A stretch of 64,000 nt of DNA from contig NZ_CP085524.1 of assembly GCF_004353525.1 (NCBI RefSeq), forward strand, positions 1,064,001 through 1,128,000. Reading direction: 5' to 3'. The number at the start of each line of letters is the position of its first letter. The first letter of the stretch is position 1. This DNA comes from Zhaonella formicivorans (GTDB taxonomy: Bacteria; Bacillota; DUOV01; Zhaonellaceae). The notes under the pieces were generated by a model. That model did no database searches. It saw nothing but the letters and a program-made list of their open reading frames with translations, and was not told where the DNA came from. Positions 18,618-28,748 of the stretch are shown piece by piece. Position numbers and translations under genes: made by a program.

Positions 18618-20153
18618 TTAATTCACTTGTCGGTCTAAAATTCTATACTGGATTGCTTCGGCTATATGGCTCTTGTTTATGATAGCTTCTCCACTTAAAT
18701 CAGCAATAGTGCGGGCTATCTTTAAAAGCCTGTCATAGGCGCGCATACTCAAGCCGAGCTGTTGAAACGCTAAGCGTAAAAGGGACCGGGCCTCCTCTGA
18801 CATCACACAAAATTGCTTAAGCAGTTTTGGTGTCATCTGCGCATTGCAATTTATGCCAAATTTTGCTAAGCGCTCTCTTTGGATTTGTCGTGCTTGTTCT
18901 ACCCTGGATTTGATCCGTACAGAACTATCCCCTGTTTTGCCATTCTCTAAATCCTTGTATTTCAATCTAGGGACTTCTACTTGAATATCAATCCGGTCTA
19001 AAAGAGGCCCCGAAATTTTTCCTCTGTAACGCTGGATTTGGTATGGAGTGCATATACACTCTTTTTCGGAATCTCCATAATAGCCGCACGGACAAGGATT
19101 CATGGCCGCTACCAGCATAAAACTGGCAGGGTAAGTGATAGCTGCAGCAACCCGGGAAACGGTAACAACCCTGTCTTCCAGTGGTTGGCGTAGGGCTTCC
19201 AAAACATCACGGCGATATTCAGGCAATTCATCTAAAAAAAGAATACCTCCGCTGGCCAGGCTTACCTCTCCAGGCCGTGGAATTTTGCCTCCGCCAATCA
19301 GGCTGGCGGAAGAAGCGGTATGGTGGGGGGCACGAAAGGGCCTTTCGGTAATCAACGGTTTTGTTGGGTTTAACAGCCCGCTGCTGCTGTAAATCTTGCT
19401 AATTTCTAAAGCCTCTTCCAAAGTAAGTTTGGGCAAAATTGAGGTCAATCTCCTAGCCAACATCGTTTTGCCAGAACCCGGGGATCCCATAAGCAAAATA
19501 TTATGTCCTCCGGCTGCGGCAACTTCCAGCGCTCTTTTAACGCCATCCTGTCCCTTTACTTCAGCAAAATCCGGTCCTTCGCTTGCCTTTTCAGCAAAAA
19601 ATCGGTCAAGCTCTACTTCCACCGGCGCAAGAGCAATATTTCCCAGAAGCATTTCTACAAGTTGGCGTAAATTTTGGACCGCTAAAATCTTTGCTTTTCC
19701 TGCCAAAGCGGCTTCAAACCCGTTTTCCTCCGGTACCACCAAAAAGCTAGTTTCCCCTGCTGCACCGGAAAGTGCACAAGCCATCGGCAGAACGCCCGGG
19801 ATGCGCCGCACCGTGCCTTCCAAAGACAGTTCACCTACAAAAAAATAAGGCTCTACTTTTTCGGGGTCCAGTTGACCTGTAGCAGTTAAAATTCCGACAG
19901 CTATTGGTAAATCAAAACCTGGCCCTTCTTTTTTTAAATCGGCCGGAGCTAAATTGACAGTAACTCTTTTAACGGGAAATTCAAAGCCGGAATTCTTGAT
20001 GGCAGTCCTGACCCTTTCCCTTGCTTCCCGTACTGAGGCATCAGGCAATCCTACTATATCAAAACTCGGAAGCCCGGCAGAAACATCTACCTCCACTTGG
20101 ATTAAACTGGCATCAAGACCGATTACAGCCAAAGATTTGATAATAGCTAGCAT
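18618..20153 (-). CDS. comM: YifB/ComM family Mg-chelatase-like AAA+ ATPase
   Basis: In transformable bacteria ComM is a hexameric helicase that promotes branch migration of incoming DNA. The 511-residue protein has an N-terminal Lon-protease-like fold (GLPSFDIVGLPDASVREARERVR), Walker A MGSPGSGKTMLARRL near residue 220, Walker B ILFLDELPEY near residue 305, a cysteine block NPCPCGYYGDSEKECIC, and the C-terminal Mg-chelatase domain (MRAYDRLLKIARTIADLSG). ATG 20153 follows GAGGAGG. Its neighbour dprA supports a role in DNA uptake, though both genes are also common in non-competent species. Confidence 0.93.
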   Translation of the reverse strand: MLAIIKSLAVIGLDASLIQVEVDVSAGLPSFDIVGLPDASVREARERVRTAIKNSGFEFPVKRVTVNLAPADLKKEGPGFDLPIAVGILTATGQLDPEKVEPYFFVGELSLEGTVRRIPGVLPMACALSGAAGETSFLVVPEENGFEAALAGKAKILAVQNLRQLVEMLLGNIALAPVEVELDRFFAEKASEGPDFAEVKGQDGVKRALEVAAAGGHNILLMGSPGSGKTMLARRLTSILPKLTLEEALEISKIYSSSGLLNPTKPLITERPFRAPHHTASSASLIGGGKIPRPGEVSLASGGILFLDELPEYRRDVLEALRQPLEDRVVTVSRVAAAITYPASFMLVAAMNPCPCGYYGDSEKECICTPYQIQRYRGKISGPLLDRIDIQVEVPRLKYKDLENGKTGDSSVRIKSRVEQARQIQRERLAKFGINCNAQMTPKLLKQFCVMSEEARSLLRLAFQQLGLSMRAYDRLLKIARTIADLSGEAIINKSHIAEAIQYRILDRQVN

Positions 20154-20360
20154 TGAATGTCCTCCTCTTGCTACTCTAATTCGGCAGAATTTTGCAGTTT
20201 TCCTGCCATTTTCTTCTCTACCCTTTATCTTTTGGTCAAATTTACCAAGCCAACTCAGAAATGTTTGTACTTTTGTCTTCTGCTAGGAAAGCAGGAATTT
20301 GCATAATTAGTTAAAATATATTAATTCAATTGTAACAATATTGTCAGGAGGGCTATCTGC

Positions 20361-21992
20361 ATGCCATCTTTAGCAGAACAGCGGCTACTTAAGAGCAAAT
20401 TAGCTAAAAACTTGCTAAAAAAAACGAAAATTTTAGCTGGGAAATGTGAAAAAATAATTGCAGAAAGCAACAGCATCGAAGCAGCCAGGGATAAATTGCG
20501 CGATTTGTTTAACTCCAATTTAGACCGTGGCGAGTCGTTAGTAATTGTCAATTATGACGGACTTGCCCTGGTGCACGTCAACAAATTAAGGGAAGGAATG
20601 CTATTAAACGATCCGGCGGGATTAAAGGCAGCCCAGTGTAAGAGTGAACTTTTGCAGATTTTAGAACAGAACACAGGTCAGCTTATGCTCGATGCTGCTG
20701 TTCCAATAAATGTGAATGGCAAAAGAACCGCCACTTTAAGAATCGGCAAAGAAATTACATCGGGGAAAATTCTTTACCACCTGCTTTTTGCAACCCTGCT
20801 GCCCATTTTAGTGTATATCTTGCTTGATTTATGCTTCAAAGATGACATAACCTCCTTATTCTTAGGTATTGTTCCCCTTTTTATTGCCGCTTTAAGTTCA
20901 ATTTTCCTCTACCGCATGTTCCAAACTGTCGTACAAGATGTTAAAATCGCTTCTAAAACTATTGCCACAGGTGATTTAACTAGCGTAATAAAACCAAAAA
21001 TCCACAATGAATTGGGTAATATGATCTGTGAAATGAATAAAGTCAGCTTAGGTTTGAAAACAATTTTGCAGGAATTGGAGCAAGTTGTTGCTGCAATTGG
21101 CAGCATCGGGCGAGACCAGATTTTAGCAACACAAGAGATGAGTAAAGCGATCAATGAAGTGTCCTCCTCGATAGAAAACATTGCCGGCGGTTCCGCTAAC
21201 CAAGCTGCAGATATTGAACAAATTAAACAATTCGCGTCCATACTTACAAGTTCATTAAACAAGATGGCAAAAACCAGCAGTGAATCGGTTCAACTAGCTT
21301 TAACTGTAGAAAAGACAGCCCAGGAAAATACCTGGATTGTAGAAGAAACCATAAGACAAATGCAAGCAATCTACAATTCAGTAGTTTCCTCCTCACGGGC
21401 TTTAGGCGCTTTAGAAAGCAGTTCACAAGAAATTGGTGCAATTGTAAATACCATAACAGCTATTGCGGAACAAACTAATCTTCTGGCATTAAATGCTGCC
21501 ATAGAGGCAGCACGGGCTGGCGAGCAGGGCCGGGGATTTGCCGTGGTAGCGGAGGAGGTTAGAAAACTGGCAGTACAATCTAACATAGCAGCAAAAAATA
21601 TCATGTCCATCATTTCTAAAACACAAGCGACCAGCAGTGAAGCGGCAAATGCTATGCGCAGGGCCTCAGAGCAAGTCGAATCCGGCATGCAAGTTATCGA
21701 GACTCTTAACAGCTCCAATTTGAAAACCATGGATACTATCAAAGGGATTACTCTGGCCATTGAGTCTAACAACAGTCTAGCTGAACAAATTAAAAATAAT
21801 TCATTGCATCTGGAAAAAGATATTAATAATATTGCTCTCATTGCCAGTGAAGCTGCACAAACCTCCCAATCGGTAGTAGCCATCGTCCAAGAACAAAATG
21901 CTATGAGCCAGGAAATAGCAGCCGGTGCAGAACATATCGGGAAAGAAATTGAAAAATTACTCGCAATTATCTCCCGTTTTAAATTAAAATAG
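20361..21992 (+). CDS. Methyl-accepting chemotaxis protein with N-terminal non-secreted sensor
   Basis: A 543-residue receptor and the only complete large gene on plus. Residues 1-135 form a sensor-like region ([20 protein letters not shown], then [10 protein letters not shown]) with no membrane segment before it. Two membrane helices follow at about 137-159 and 165-187, then a HAMP-like linker and the signalling domain. The signalling hairpin tip is [37 protein letters not shown] (residues about 366-402). Because the sensor precedes both helices, it is predicted to be cytoplasmic, so it would sense an internal signal. No other chemotaxis genes are nearby. The ATG follows CAGGAGGG. Confidence 0.92.
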   Translation: MPSLAEQRLLKSKLAKNLLKKTKILAGKCEKIIAESNSIEAARDKLRDLFNSNLDRGESLVIVNYDGLALVHVNKLREGMLLNDPAGLKAAQCKSELLQILEQNTGQLMLDAAVPINVNGKRTATLRIGKEITSGKILYHLLFATLLPILVYILLDLCFKDDITSLFLGIVPLFIAALSSIFLYRMFQTVVQDVKIASKTIATGDLTSVIKPKIHNELGNMICEMNKVSLGLKTILQELEQVVAAIGSIGRDQILATQEMSKAINEVSSSIENIAGGSANQAADIEQIKQFASILTSSLNKMAKTSSESVQLALTVEKTAQENTWIVEETIRQMQAIYNSVVSSSRALGALESSSQEIGAIVNTITAIAEQTNLLALNAAIEAARAGEQGRGFAVVAEEVRKLAVQSNIAAKNIMSIISKTQATSSEAANAMRRASEQVESGMQVIETLNSSNLKTMDTIKGITLAIESNNSLAEQIKNNSLHLEKDINNIALIASEAAQTSQSVVAIVQEQNAMSQEIAAGAEHIGKEIEKLLAIISRFKLK

Positions 21993-22064
21993 TTATTCTT
22001 AACCGGAGTAACTAATGAAAATAGGTAACCGTTTAATAATATATAGAGTATTTTAACAGTAAGC

Positions 22065-22095
22065 AAAAAGCCCTGGCGCCATGACCAGGGTTTTT
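22065..22095. terminator. Bidirectional terminator between the chemoreceptor gene and yraN
   Basis: CCCTGG (22071-22076) and CCAGGG (22085-22090), with an A run before and a T run after, so it can stop transcription of the plus-strand receptor gene and of yraN from the other side. Confidence 0.85.
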
Positions 22096-22109
22096 GTCTG
22101 TTTAAAGCT

Positions 22110-22472
22110 TTAGAAAGCATTTTTAATTATTTCTATACTTGCTACCTGTTCTGGCTCTTTGGAAAACGTTACAGCTACTACATCAAAACGGCACCTGCTA
22201 TCCGTACATCCGTTTTTCTGTATAAAGTATGCTGCCACCTGACGCAACTTTAACTGCTTCTTTTGATGCACACTCTCCTGCGGCAAGCCGTAACTGTAGT
22301 TGCTTCTGGACTTAACCTCTACAAAGACCAGGTCCTTTCCTTCCCGGGCAATCAAATCAATTTCCCCTAGCTTACATCGAAAATTCTTGCACAGAATCTT
22401 ATAACCCTGCTTTTGTAAATAATCAGCAACCAGCTGTTCGCCAAGCCGACCGATAAAACGCGTATTGATCAT
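22110..22472 (-). CDS. yraN: UPF0102 family endonuclease-like protein YraN
   Basis: A 120-residue member of a widespread family with a restriction-endonuclease-like fold. The key block is GEIDLIAREGKDLVFVEVKSR, with the Asp and the E-x-K residues of a PD-(D/E)xK site. The start is the ATG at 22472, nine bases after AAGGGAG; a GTG nine codons upstream is less likely. In many Firmicutes it sits between rnhB and yifB-dprA; here rnhB is 14 kb away and a chemoreceptor gene intervenes. The cellular role is not established. Confidence 0.9.
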   Translation of the reverse strand: MINTRFIGRLGEQLVADYLQKQGYKILCKNFRCKLGEIDLIAREGKDLVFVEVKSRSNYSYGLPQESVHQKKQLKLRQVAAYFIQKNGCTDSRCRFDVVAVTFSKEPEQVASIEIIKNAF

Positions 22473-22593
22473 CAGTATTAGCTCCCTTACCGGATCCACA
22501 ACCAGATTTACCTGACCAAAATTTAGATTATAAGCTTCCTGCTAAGACGTTAAATTTACAGTACGTACAACTGCAGGCATTCCGAGCAAAAGT

Positions 22594-22625
22594 TTTAAAA
22601 AGGAAACAACCGGGAGGTTGTTTCC
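22594..22625 (-). terminator. Terminator of the nuo operon
   Basis: A perfect 10-bp stem (GGAAACAACC with GGTTGTTTCC) with a four-base loop, eight bases after the nuoN stop on minus, followed by TTTTT. Confidence 0.9.
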
Positions 22626-22633
22626 TTGCCAAA

Positions 22634-24070
22634 TTAAAAAGGTAAGAACGCTTTGGCAACTGCCAAGGCCACATTGGTCAACGGCGTAGGATAGATACCG
22701 AAAAATATGGTAACCAACATGGTAATCACCAGCGCAACTTGAGTTCCTCCTGATATTTTAATTGGTTCTGCTTCAACAGGAGGCTGGCCTAAATACATTG
22801 CTTTAGCCACAATCAGATAGTAGTATACAGAAACCATGCTCATGCCGATGCCGATAAAAGCCAGCCATACCATGCCTTTGTCAATAATCGCGGTAAAGAG
22901 GTAAAATTTGCCGACAAAACCGGCCAGAGGCGGAATGCCCGCCAACGAAAGCAGGCAAATTAACATTACTGCTGCCAAGAGCGGCGAACGCTGGGCCAAA
23001 CCGCTGTAATCCCTGATCTCATCACTGCCCGTTGCTCTGGAAAAAGCGCCGGCAACGGCAAAAGCCCCAACATTGGCAAACACATACAAAATAGAGTGGA
23101 ACAATATGGCTGCTATTCCTAAACTGGAAAAGGCAATTACCCCTAACAGCAGGTAACCTGCCTGAGCTATGCTGGAGTAAGCCAGCATTCTTTTGATATT
23201 AGTCTGAGGAATGGCAACTAGATTGCCGAGGACCATGGTCAGGATCGCTAAGACAACGGCTATAATGATCCAATAAGATTCTAGGCTTGGCAAAGCAACC
23301 ATGAATACCCTCAAGAAAGCAGCCAAACCTGCTGCCTTGGAAGCCACCGCCAAAAACGCAGTTACAGGGGTCGGCGAGCCTTCGTAAATGTCGGGAGACC
23401 ACATGTGGAACGGTACAGCAGAAATTTTGAAAGCAAATCCGGCCAGCAAGAAGATCATCCCTAAAATGAGCACGGGTGAAATCTGACCTGAAGTTAAGCT
23501 TTCGGCAATACCTGCTATTGCAGTAGTTCCGGTAATCCCGTAAACCAGACTCAAGCCGTAAAGCAACACACCGGATGACATGGCACCAAGGATAATATAC
23601 TTTATACCTGCTTCCGCTGACTTAGCATCACCTTTCTTGTAACAGGCAAGAATGCAAAAGGTAATAGTCATCAGCTCCAAACCAATGTAGAGCGTAATTA
23701 GCTCTCCTGCTGACGCCATGATCATCATCCCGAGCAATGCGGCTACCAGTAAAGCGTAGAATTCGCCATGATTATAGCTAATTTGCTGCAAAAAATCTCT
23801 GGAAATCAAACCGGTCAAAATCGCAGCAATTAAAAACAGTTGTTTAAAAAAGGTGGCAAAGGGATCAACAATGTAAGTGCCGCCAAAAACTGTTTGGCTG
23901 CTGCCGGTGTTAAACAAAGTAAGCCCCAAAATTCCCAAGAGCGTTACCAGAGTGAAGTTGCCAATTCCCTTTTTCTGGTCTGGAGGAAGCAGTAAGCCAA
24001 TCACCAACAGTGTTAAACACAGGGCGGCTGTAACCAGTTCCACCTTTAGGTAAGACAGTTCGGATAACAT
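22634..24070 (-). CDS. nuoN: NADH-quinone oxidoreductase subunit N
   Basis: One of three antiporter-like proton-pumping subunits of complex I. The 478-residue protein has about 14 membrane helices. The conserved Mrp-type signatures include a lysine in [30 protein letters not shown] (residues about 210-240) and [18 protein letters not shown] near residue 295. ATG 24070 directly abuts the nuoM stop codon. Last gene of the operon, followed by a terminator. Confidence 0.97.
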   Translation of the reverse strand: MLSELSYLKVELVTAALCLTLLVIGLLLPPDQKKGIGNFTLVTLLGILGLTLFNTGSSQTVFGGTYIVDPFATFFKQLFLIAAILTGLISRDFLQQISYNHGEFYALLVAALLGMMIMASAGELITLYIGLELMTITFCILACYKKGDAKSAEAGIKYIILGAMSSGVLLYGLSLVYGITGTTAIAGIAESLTSGQISPVLILGMIFLLAGFAFKISAVPFHMWSPDIYEGSPTPVTAFLAVASKAAGLAAFLRVFMVALPSLESYWIIIAVVLAILTMVLGNLVAIPQTNIKRMLAYSSIAQAGYLLLGVIAFSSLGIAAILFHSILYVFANVGAFAVAGAFSRATGSDEIRDYSGLAQRSPLLAAVMLICLLSLAGIPPLAGFVGKFYLFTAIIDKGMVWLAFIGIGMSMVSVYYYLIVAKAMYLGQPPVEAEPIKISGGTQVALVITMLVTIFFGIYPTPLTNVALAVAKAFLPF

Positions 24071-25597
24071 CTAGAAAATCCCCCCAATCTCTGCTGCAGC
24101 AGAAATCTTGTCAACTAAGGGTGTAACTCCAAGGTCGATTAAATCGACTAAAGGCGAGGGGAATAAACCAAAGAGAATCAATACCCCACATAAAACCACA
24201 ATCGGTACCATTTCCACACCACGGGCGTCGGTTAAATGATTCCATTCCTCTTTGCGTGGCCCAAAAAACGTAAATTGCACCACTCTTAAAACGTAAACTG
24301 CAGTAATTACCACGCCTAAAATCGCCAGAATGGAAAGTACACGAAAATGCAGACCGCCAAACAGTACTGCTTCTTTGGTAAAGGAACCGACAAAAATCAA
24401 AAACTCAGCCACAAAATTATTTAACCCCGGTAACCCCAGCGATGCCAGACCACCAATCATAAAGCCGGCTGCAACGCGAGGCATTTGGTGCGCCAGGCCT
24501 CCGAATTTGGCAATTTCCCTGGTATGAGCCTTATGATAAATATTGCCTACCAAAGCAAAGAATAAAGCTGTCATAATACCGTGGGCAAACATCTGCGCCA
24601 CTGCACCGTCAATACCCGCGGCATTCAAAGAGGCAATACCTAAAAGCACATAGCCCATGTGGCTAACACTGGAATAACCGATTACAAATTTCAAATCCTT
24701 CTGCACCATGGCAACCATAGCGCCGTATACCACGTTGACTATACAGAGCAAAGCAATTAATGGAGCCCAGTATTTTGCTCCTTCCGGGAACAAAAATACT
24801 CCTGCCCTAATTAAACCGTAGCCACCTAATTTCATTAAAACGCCCGCGTGGAGCATACTGACCGCAGTGGGAGCTGCCACGTGACCATCGGGAGACCAGG
24901 TGTGCAGCGGCCACATGGGGACAAGAAAACCGAAGCCGATCATCATCAGAAAGAAAGCAAACTTCTGGAATCCCCGATCGTAAGTAATAGTACCTAAAGT
25001 TTGAATATCAAAAGTATTGAACCCGAGCTGCCCGGCAGCATATAAGTACAGTGCGATTATGCCGATTAAGGCAAAAGCGCTTCCGACCAGGAGGTAAAGG
25101 GTAAGCTTCATGGCAGCATACTCTTTGCGAGTACTACCCCAAACGCCGATCAGGACATACATAGGGATAACAGCCACCTCAAAAAAGAGGTAGAAAAAGA
25201 ACAGGTCCCGGGAGATAAATACCCCAAAAACTCCGGCCACCAAGAGCAAAAGGAAAATAAAAAATTCCTTAACCCTGGTATGCATGTCCCAGGAAGCAAA
25301 AACTCCCGTAAAGATGACAATGGCTGTTAAGAGCACCAACGGAAGGCTCATGCCATCAACGCCTACTGAGTAGTTTATGCCAAAACTGGGGACCCAGCTG
25401 TAATCCTCTAAAAACTGCAGCCCCGCAACCCCGCGGTCATAGGTCAGAAAAGCTATAACAGAAAGGACCAAGGCAATAAATGTGGCGATGGCAGCAGTAA
25501 TTTTTATTAATCGTTCTTCATCCTGAGGAATAAAAAGGATAACCAGCACACCGAGCACAGGGGCCAACAAAATCGAAGTCAAGATCGGAAAAGCCAT
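24071..25597 (-). CDS. nuoM: NADH-quinone oxidoreductase subunit M
   Basis: Antiporter-like membrane subunit of 508 residues. It has the conserved Glu region FFYLFFEVAVIPMYVLIGVWG, the lysine in FAFFLMMIGFGFLVPMWPLHTWSPDGHVAAPTAVSMLHAGVLMKLGGYG, and LKFVIGYSSVSHMGYVLLG. Its ATG abuts the nuoL stop (TAAATG), and the ribosome site lies inside nuoL, so translation is coupled. Confidence 0.97.
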   Translation of the reverse strand: MAFPILTSILLAPVLGVLVILFIPQDEERLIKITAAIATFIALVLSVIAFLTYDRGVAGLQFLEDYSWVPSFGINYSVGVDGMSLPLVLLTAIVIFTGVFASWDMHTRVKEFFIFLLLLVAGVFGVFISRDLFFFYLFFEVAVIPMYVLIGVWGSTRKEYAAMKLTLYLLVGSAFALIGIIALYLYAAGQLGFNTFDIQTLGTITYDRGFQKFAFFLMMIGFGFLVPMWPLHTWSPDGHVAAPTAVSMLHAGVLMKLGGYGLIRAGVFLFPEGAKYWAPLIALLCIVNVVYGAMVAMVQKDLKFVIGYSSVSHMGYVLLGIASLNAAGIDGAVAQMFAHGIMTALFFALVGNIYHKAHTREIAKFGGLAHQMPRVAAGFMIGGLASLGLPGLNNFVAEFLIFVGSFTKEAVLFGGLHFRVLSILAILGVVITAVYVLRVVQFTFFGPRKEEWNHLTDARGVEMVPIVVLCGVLILFGLFPSPLVDLIDLGVTPLVDKISAAAEIGGIF

Positions 25598-27466
25598 TTA
25601 TATCCCTCCTAACACCGGCATAGCCATCCAGAGCACAATCAGAACCACTGCCATAAAAATCACCAGCGCATAATTCTGTAAGCTTCCGGTATGGATAAAC
25701 CGCAGCCTTGCTCCAGCCATTCTGACCAGGTAGGCAAACCCATCGGCAATGCCGTCCACAACTTTGCGGTCATGCCAGTTAAAGGCTCTGGATATACTTA
25801 ATACAACTTTGTCAAAGAACAGCTGGTACAATTCATCGATATAGTATTTGTTGTACAGCAGAGTATGGATAGGCTTAAATTGCGTCGCCAATTTTTCCGC
25901 GGATATGGCTTTTTTGCCATAGATGAGCCATCCCAGGAAAATTCCCGTCGTAGCCAATAATGTCGATACAACCATAATCATAACATTGGGTTCGGCATGA
26001 TGGGGCTCATGGAAATAAATATTTTCAGCGAAAACCTTAGCCATGAAGCCACTGAAAATAGCAAATACTGCCAGGATAACTAAGGGTAAAGTCATGGTCC
26101 AGGGGGACTCATGGGCATGATGGCTGTGGCCGTGCTCGCTCTCTTGGCCAAAAAAGGCGGTAAATACCAAACGGGACATATAGAAAGCAGTCATAAATGC
26201 CACCGCCAAACCCAAGATAAACAAGAACGTGTATCCATTATCATAAGCAGCCAAGAGAATCTCGTCCTTACTGAAGAATCCGGCGAGAGGCGGTATGCCT
26301 GCCAAGGCTAAAGAGCCAATGATGAAAGTCCAGGTAGTGATTTTCATCTTTTTGTATAAACCGCCCATTTCAAAAATGTCCTGCGTATGAACAGCATGAA
26401 TAACACTGCCTGCTCCCAAGAACAAGAGGGCTTTAAAAAAAGCATGGGTGGTCAGGTGGAACATTCCGGCTGTTAGACTGCCCACGCCCATAGCCATCAC
26501 CATGTAACCCAATTGACTCATGGTGGAAAAAGCCAAAATTCGTTTAATATCTCGCTGCACGATGCCCATTGTAGCCGCAATAAGGGCAGTAAAGCCACCA
26601 ATATAAGCAATTGTCAGAATAGCACCTGGTGAGGATGCAAATAAAATGTATCCACGGGCTAAAAGGTAAACACCCGCAGCAACCATGGTGGCCGCGTGGA
26701 TTAGGGCGCTAACCGGAGTAGGGCCTTCCATGGCATCAGGCAGCCAAACATGCAGCGGAAACTGAGCGGATTTTGCTACAGGACCGGTGAATACCAAAAG
26801 GGCTGCCACAGTTAAGAGAGGAATGTTTTCGTAACCATGAATAGCCTCTGCCAATTCACCGAAATTAAAGGTCCCAAAAACCAGAAACAAGAAAAAGATA
26901 CCCAACATGAAACCAAAGTCACCAACCCTGTTGGTAACGAATGCCTTCTTGTTGGCGTCAGCCGCAGAGTTTTTGTAAAAATAAAACCCGATCAGGAGGT
27001 AAGAACATAGGCCAACCAGTTCCCAGAAGAAAAACATTTGGAAATAGTTGTTGGCAATGACCAATCCCAGCATTGAGCTTCCGAACAACGATAAATAGGA
27101 AAAGAACCTGGAAAATCCGGGATCACCGTGCATATAGCCAATCGAATAAATTTCAACCAACAGCGCTACAAAGGTCACAACAAACAGCATCACTGCCGTC
27201 AATGGGTCAATCAGCACACCGGCCTCGATGTGTACTGGTACCGACAGCCAATCAACAGCATATTCCACAGGTGCTTCCATAGTGATTTTATTGGCCAAAA
27301 CTTCCCAGAGAATGCCTACGGAGATCCCGAAGGAAACAAGCATAGCCGCTATAGCTACCAAGGCGCTGACTATTTTTAAACGTTTGGTAACGAACACAAT
27401 CAGCGTGAAAGCCACTGCAGGCAATACAGGAATTAACCAAGCCAAGTCAATATACTGGTACTGCAT
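25598..27466 (-). CDS. nuoL: NADH-quinone oxidoreductase subunit L
   Basis: The distal antiporter-like subunit, 622 residues. Core signatures are FFFWELVGLCSYLLIGFYF, AQFPLHVWLPDAMEGPTPVSALIHAATMVAAG and IKRILAFSTMSQLGYMVMAMG. The C-terminal part holds the long lateral helix expected of NuoL. A histidine-rich cytoplasmic loop, HGHSHHAHESP, near residue 450 is unusual but occurs in some homologues. Confidence 0.97.
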   Translation of the reverse strand: MQYQYIDLAWLIPVLPAVAFTLIVFVTKRLKIVSALVAIAAMLVSFGISVGILWEVLANKITMEAPVEYAVDWLSVPVHIEAGVLIDPLTAVMLFVVTFVALLVEIYSIGYMHGDPGFSRFFSYLSLFGSSMLGLVIANNYFQMFFFWELVGLCSYLLIGFYFYKNSAADANKKAFVTNRVGDFGFMLGIFFLFLVFGTFNFGELAEAIHGYENIPLLTVAALLVFTGPVAKSAQFPLHVWLPDAMEGPTPVSALIHAATMVAAGVYLLARGYILFASSPGAILTIAYIGGFTALIAATMGIVQRDIKRILAFSTMSQLGYMVMAMGVGSLTAGMFHLTTHAFFKALLFLGAGSVIHAVHTQDIFEMGGLYKKMKITTWTFIIGSLALAGIPPLAGFFSKDEILLAAYDNGYTFLFILGLAVAFMTAFYMSRLVFTAFFGQESEHGHSHHAHESPWTMTLPLVILAVFAIFSGFMAKVFAENIYFHEPHHAEPNVMIMVVSTLLATTGIFLGWLIYGKKAISAEKLATQFKPIHTLLYNKYYIDELYQLFFDKVVLSISRAFNWHDRKVVDGIADGFAYLVRMAGARLRFIHTGSLQNYALVIFMAVVLIVLWMAMPVLGGI

Positions 27467-27494
27467 TATACCTTCACCTACCTTTTTGCTCCTA

Positions 27495-27803
27495 TTACCA
27501 CTTCAAGATATCAAAATCGTCGACGCTGGTAGAAAGACGTTCACGGTAAATATTCAACACCAATGCCAACCCTACCGCAACTTCTGCGGCAGCTACGACG
27601 ATTACAAAGATGGCAAAAACGTGACCCGTTACATTCTGCGGAGCCAGAAATTTATTAAATGCCACCAGATTGATATTTACTGCATTAAGCATTAGTTCAA
27701 CGCCCATTAAAACAGCGACAGCATTTTTCTTAGCCAATGCGCCGTAGAGGCCAATGGAAAATAAGCAAGCTGCCAAGATCAGGTAATGCTCTAAAGAAAC
27801 CAT
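27495..27803 (-). CDS. nuoK: NADH-quinone oxidoreductase subunit K
   Basis: Three-helix subunit of 102 residues, with the conserved glutamates in the membrane (MGVELMLNAVNINLVAF, and a second in VVAAAEVAVGLALVL). The ATG overlaps the nuoJ stop by one base (TAATG). Confidence 0.97.
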   Translation of the reverse strand: MVSLEHYLILAACLFSIGLYGALAKKNAVAVLMGVELMLNAVNINLVAFNKFLAPQNVTGHVFAIFVIVVAAAEVAVGLALVLNIYRERLSTSVDDFDILKW

Positions 27804-28297
27804 TAATGCCCTTTCACTCCTTTCGCCAGGATTATGGCTCCAACCATAGCCACTAACAAGAGGATGGCTGCGATTTCAAAAGGAATCACAAACTGGCCAA
27901 GCATGGCTTCTGCAATGGGGCCAACAGTATTTTGCGGGCCGGTAGTGTTTACCACAAAATCACTGGCCAAAATCAAGCGTTCGATCAGTAAAAACAGTCC
28001 CAAACAAAGCAAAGCACCAGCCCATTTGTAATTGTTAAAAAGGTTGCTTTGTTTCATGTCTCCTTTGCGGGTTAACATCACCGCAAAAACAAGCAGAATT
28101 GAAACAGCCCCGGCATAAACCAGAATTTGTACCAGAGCAAGAAAATCCGCTTCCAGGAACAAAAATACTATGGCAATACCCACAAAAGTTAAAATCAAAT
28201 ACAGCGCGCTGTGCACTATATTTTTTAAGGTTACCACCGCTAAGGCACAAGCCAGCACAGCTGCTGCCAAGAGCCAAAAAAGCGCAGGCGAAACCAT
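27803..28297 (-). CDS. nuoJ: NADH-quinone oxidoreductase subunit J
   Basis: A 164-residue membrane subunit with five helices and the conserved LVQILVYAGAVSILLVFAVML segment that contains the pi-bulge helix. ATG 28297 is chosen because GGGGGAGGATAAA lies just before it; an in-frame TTG eight codons upstream is poorer. Confidence 0.95.
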   Translation of the reverse strand: MVSPALFWLLAAAVLACALAVVTLKNIVHSALYLILTFVGIAIVFLFLEADFLALVQILVYAGAVSILLVFAVMLTRKGDMKQSNLFNNYKWAGALLCLGLFLLIERLILASDFVVNTTGPQNTVGPIAEAMLGQFVIPFEIAAILLLVAMVGAIILAKGVKGH

Positions 28298-28326
28298 TTT
28301 ATCCTCCCCCCAACTCTTCAAGGTGC

Positions 28327-28734
28327 TTATTCGCTTTTTTTCTCCTCCACTGCCGGAGGGTTGTTAGCGAGCGTTAAAACCATTCCATCCCTGCTGTAGC
28401 AGCTTAGTTCAAAATCATCGGTAAACTTTAAGGCACTGCTCGGGCAGCTTTCCACACACAAACCGCAAAAGAGGCAATACATCAACTCCATCCGGAATCC
28501 TGATAAATGGCGTTTCTTATTTTCATCCCGGAAAGATTCCACGGAAATGACGTTGTTGGGACAGCTGAGGGCGCATGTACCGCAGGCACTGCATTTTTCT
28601 GTGTTTAATTTAAAAGAACCGTGAGATCTAGGAGGTAACTTGGGACGTCGCTCGGGATATTGTTCTGTAATCGCTTTACCAAAAAAATGCCTAAAAGTAA
28701 CCCGCAAACCTTTCAACAAACCTTCTCCGTACAT
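28327..28734 (-). CDS. nuoI: NADH-quinone oxidoreductase subunit I
   Basis: Peripheral subunit of 135 residues carrying two [4Fe-4S] clusters (N6a and N6b). Both motifs are visible: CSACGTCALSCPNNVI and CLFCGLCVESCPSSAL. It passes electrons towards NuoB. With no NuoEFG in the operon, it may be the entry point for an external donor such as ferredoxin, as proposed for other 11-subunit complexes. Confidence 0.97.
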   Translation of the reverse strand: MYGEGLLKGLRVTFRHFFGKAITEQYPERRPKLPPRSHGSFKLNTEKCSACGTCALSCPNNVISVESFRDENKKRHLSGFRMELMYCLFCGLCVESCPSSALKFTDDFELSCYSRDGMVLTLANNPPAVEEKKSE

Positions 28735-28748
28735 TTATTTTCACCCCC

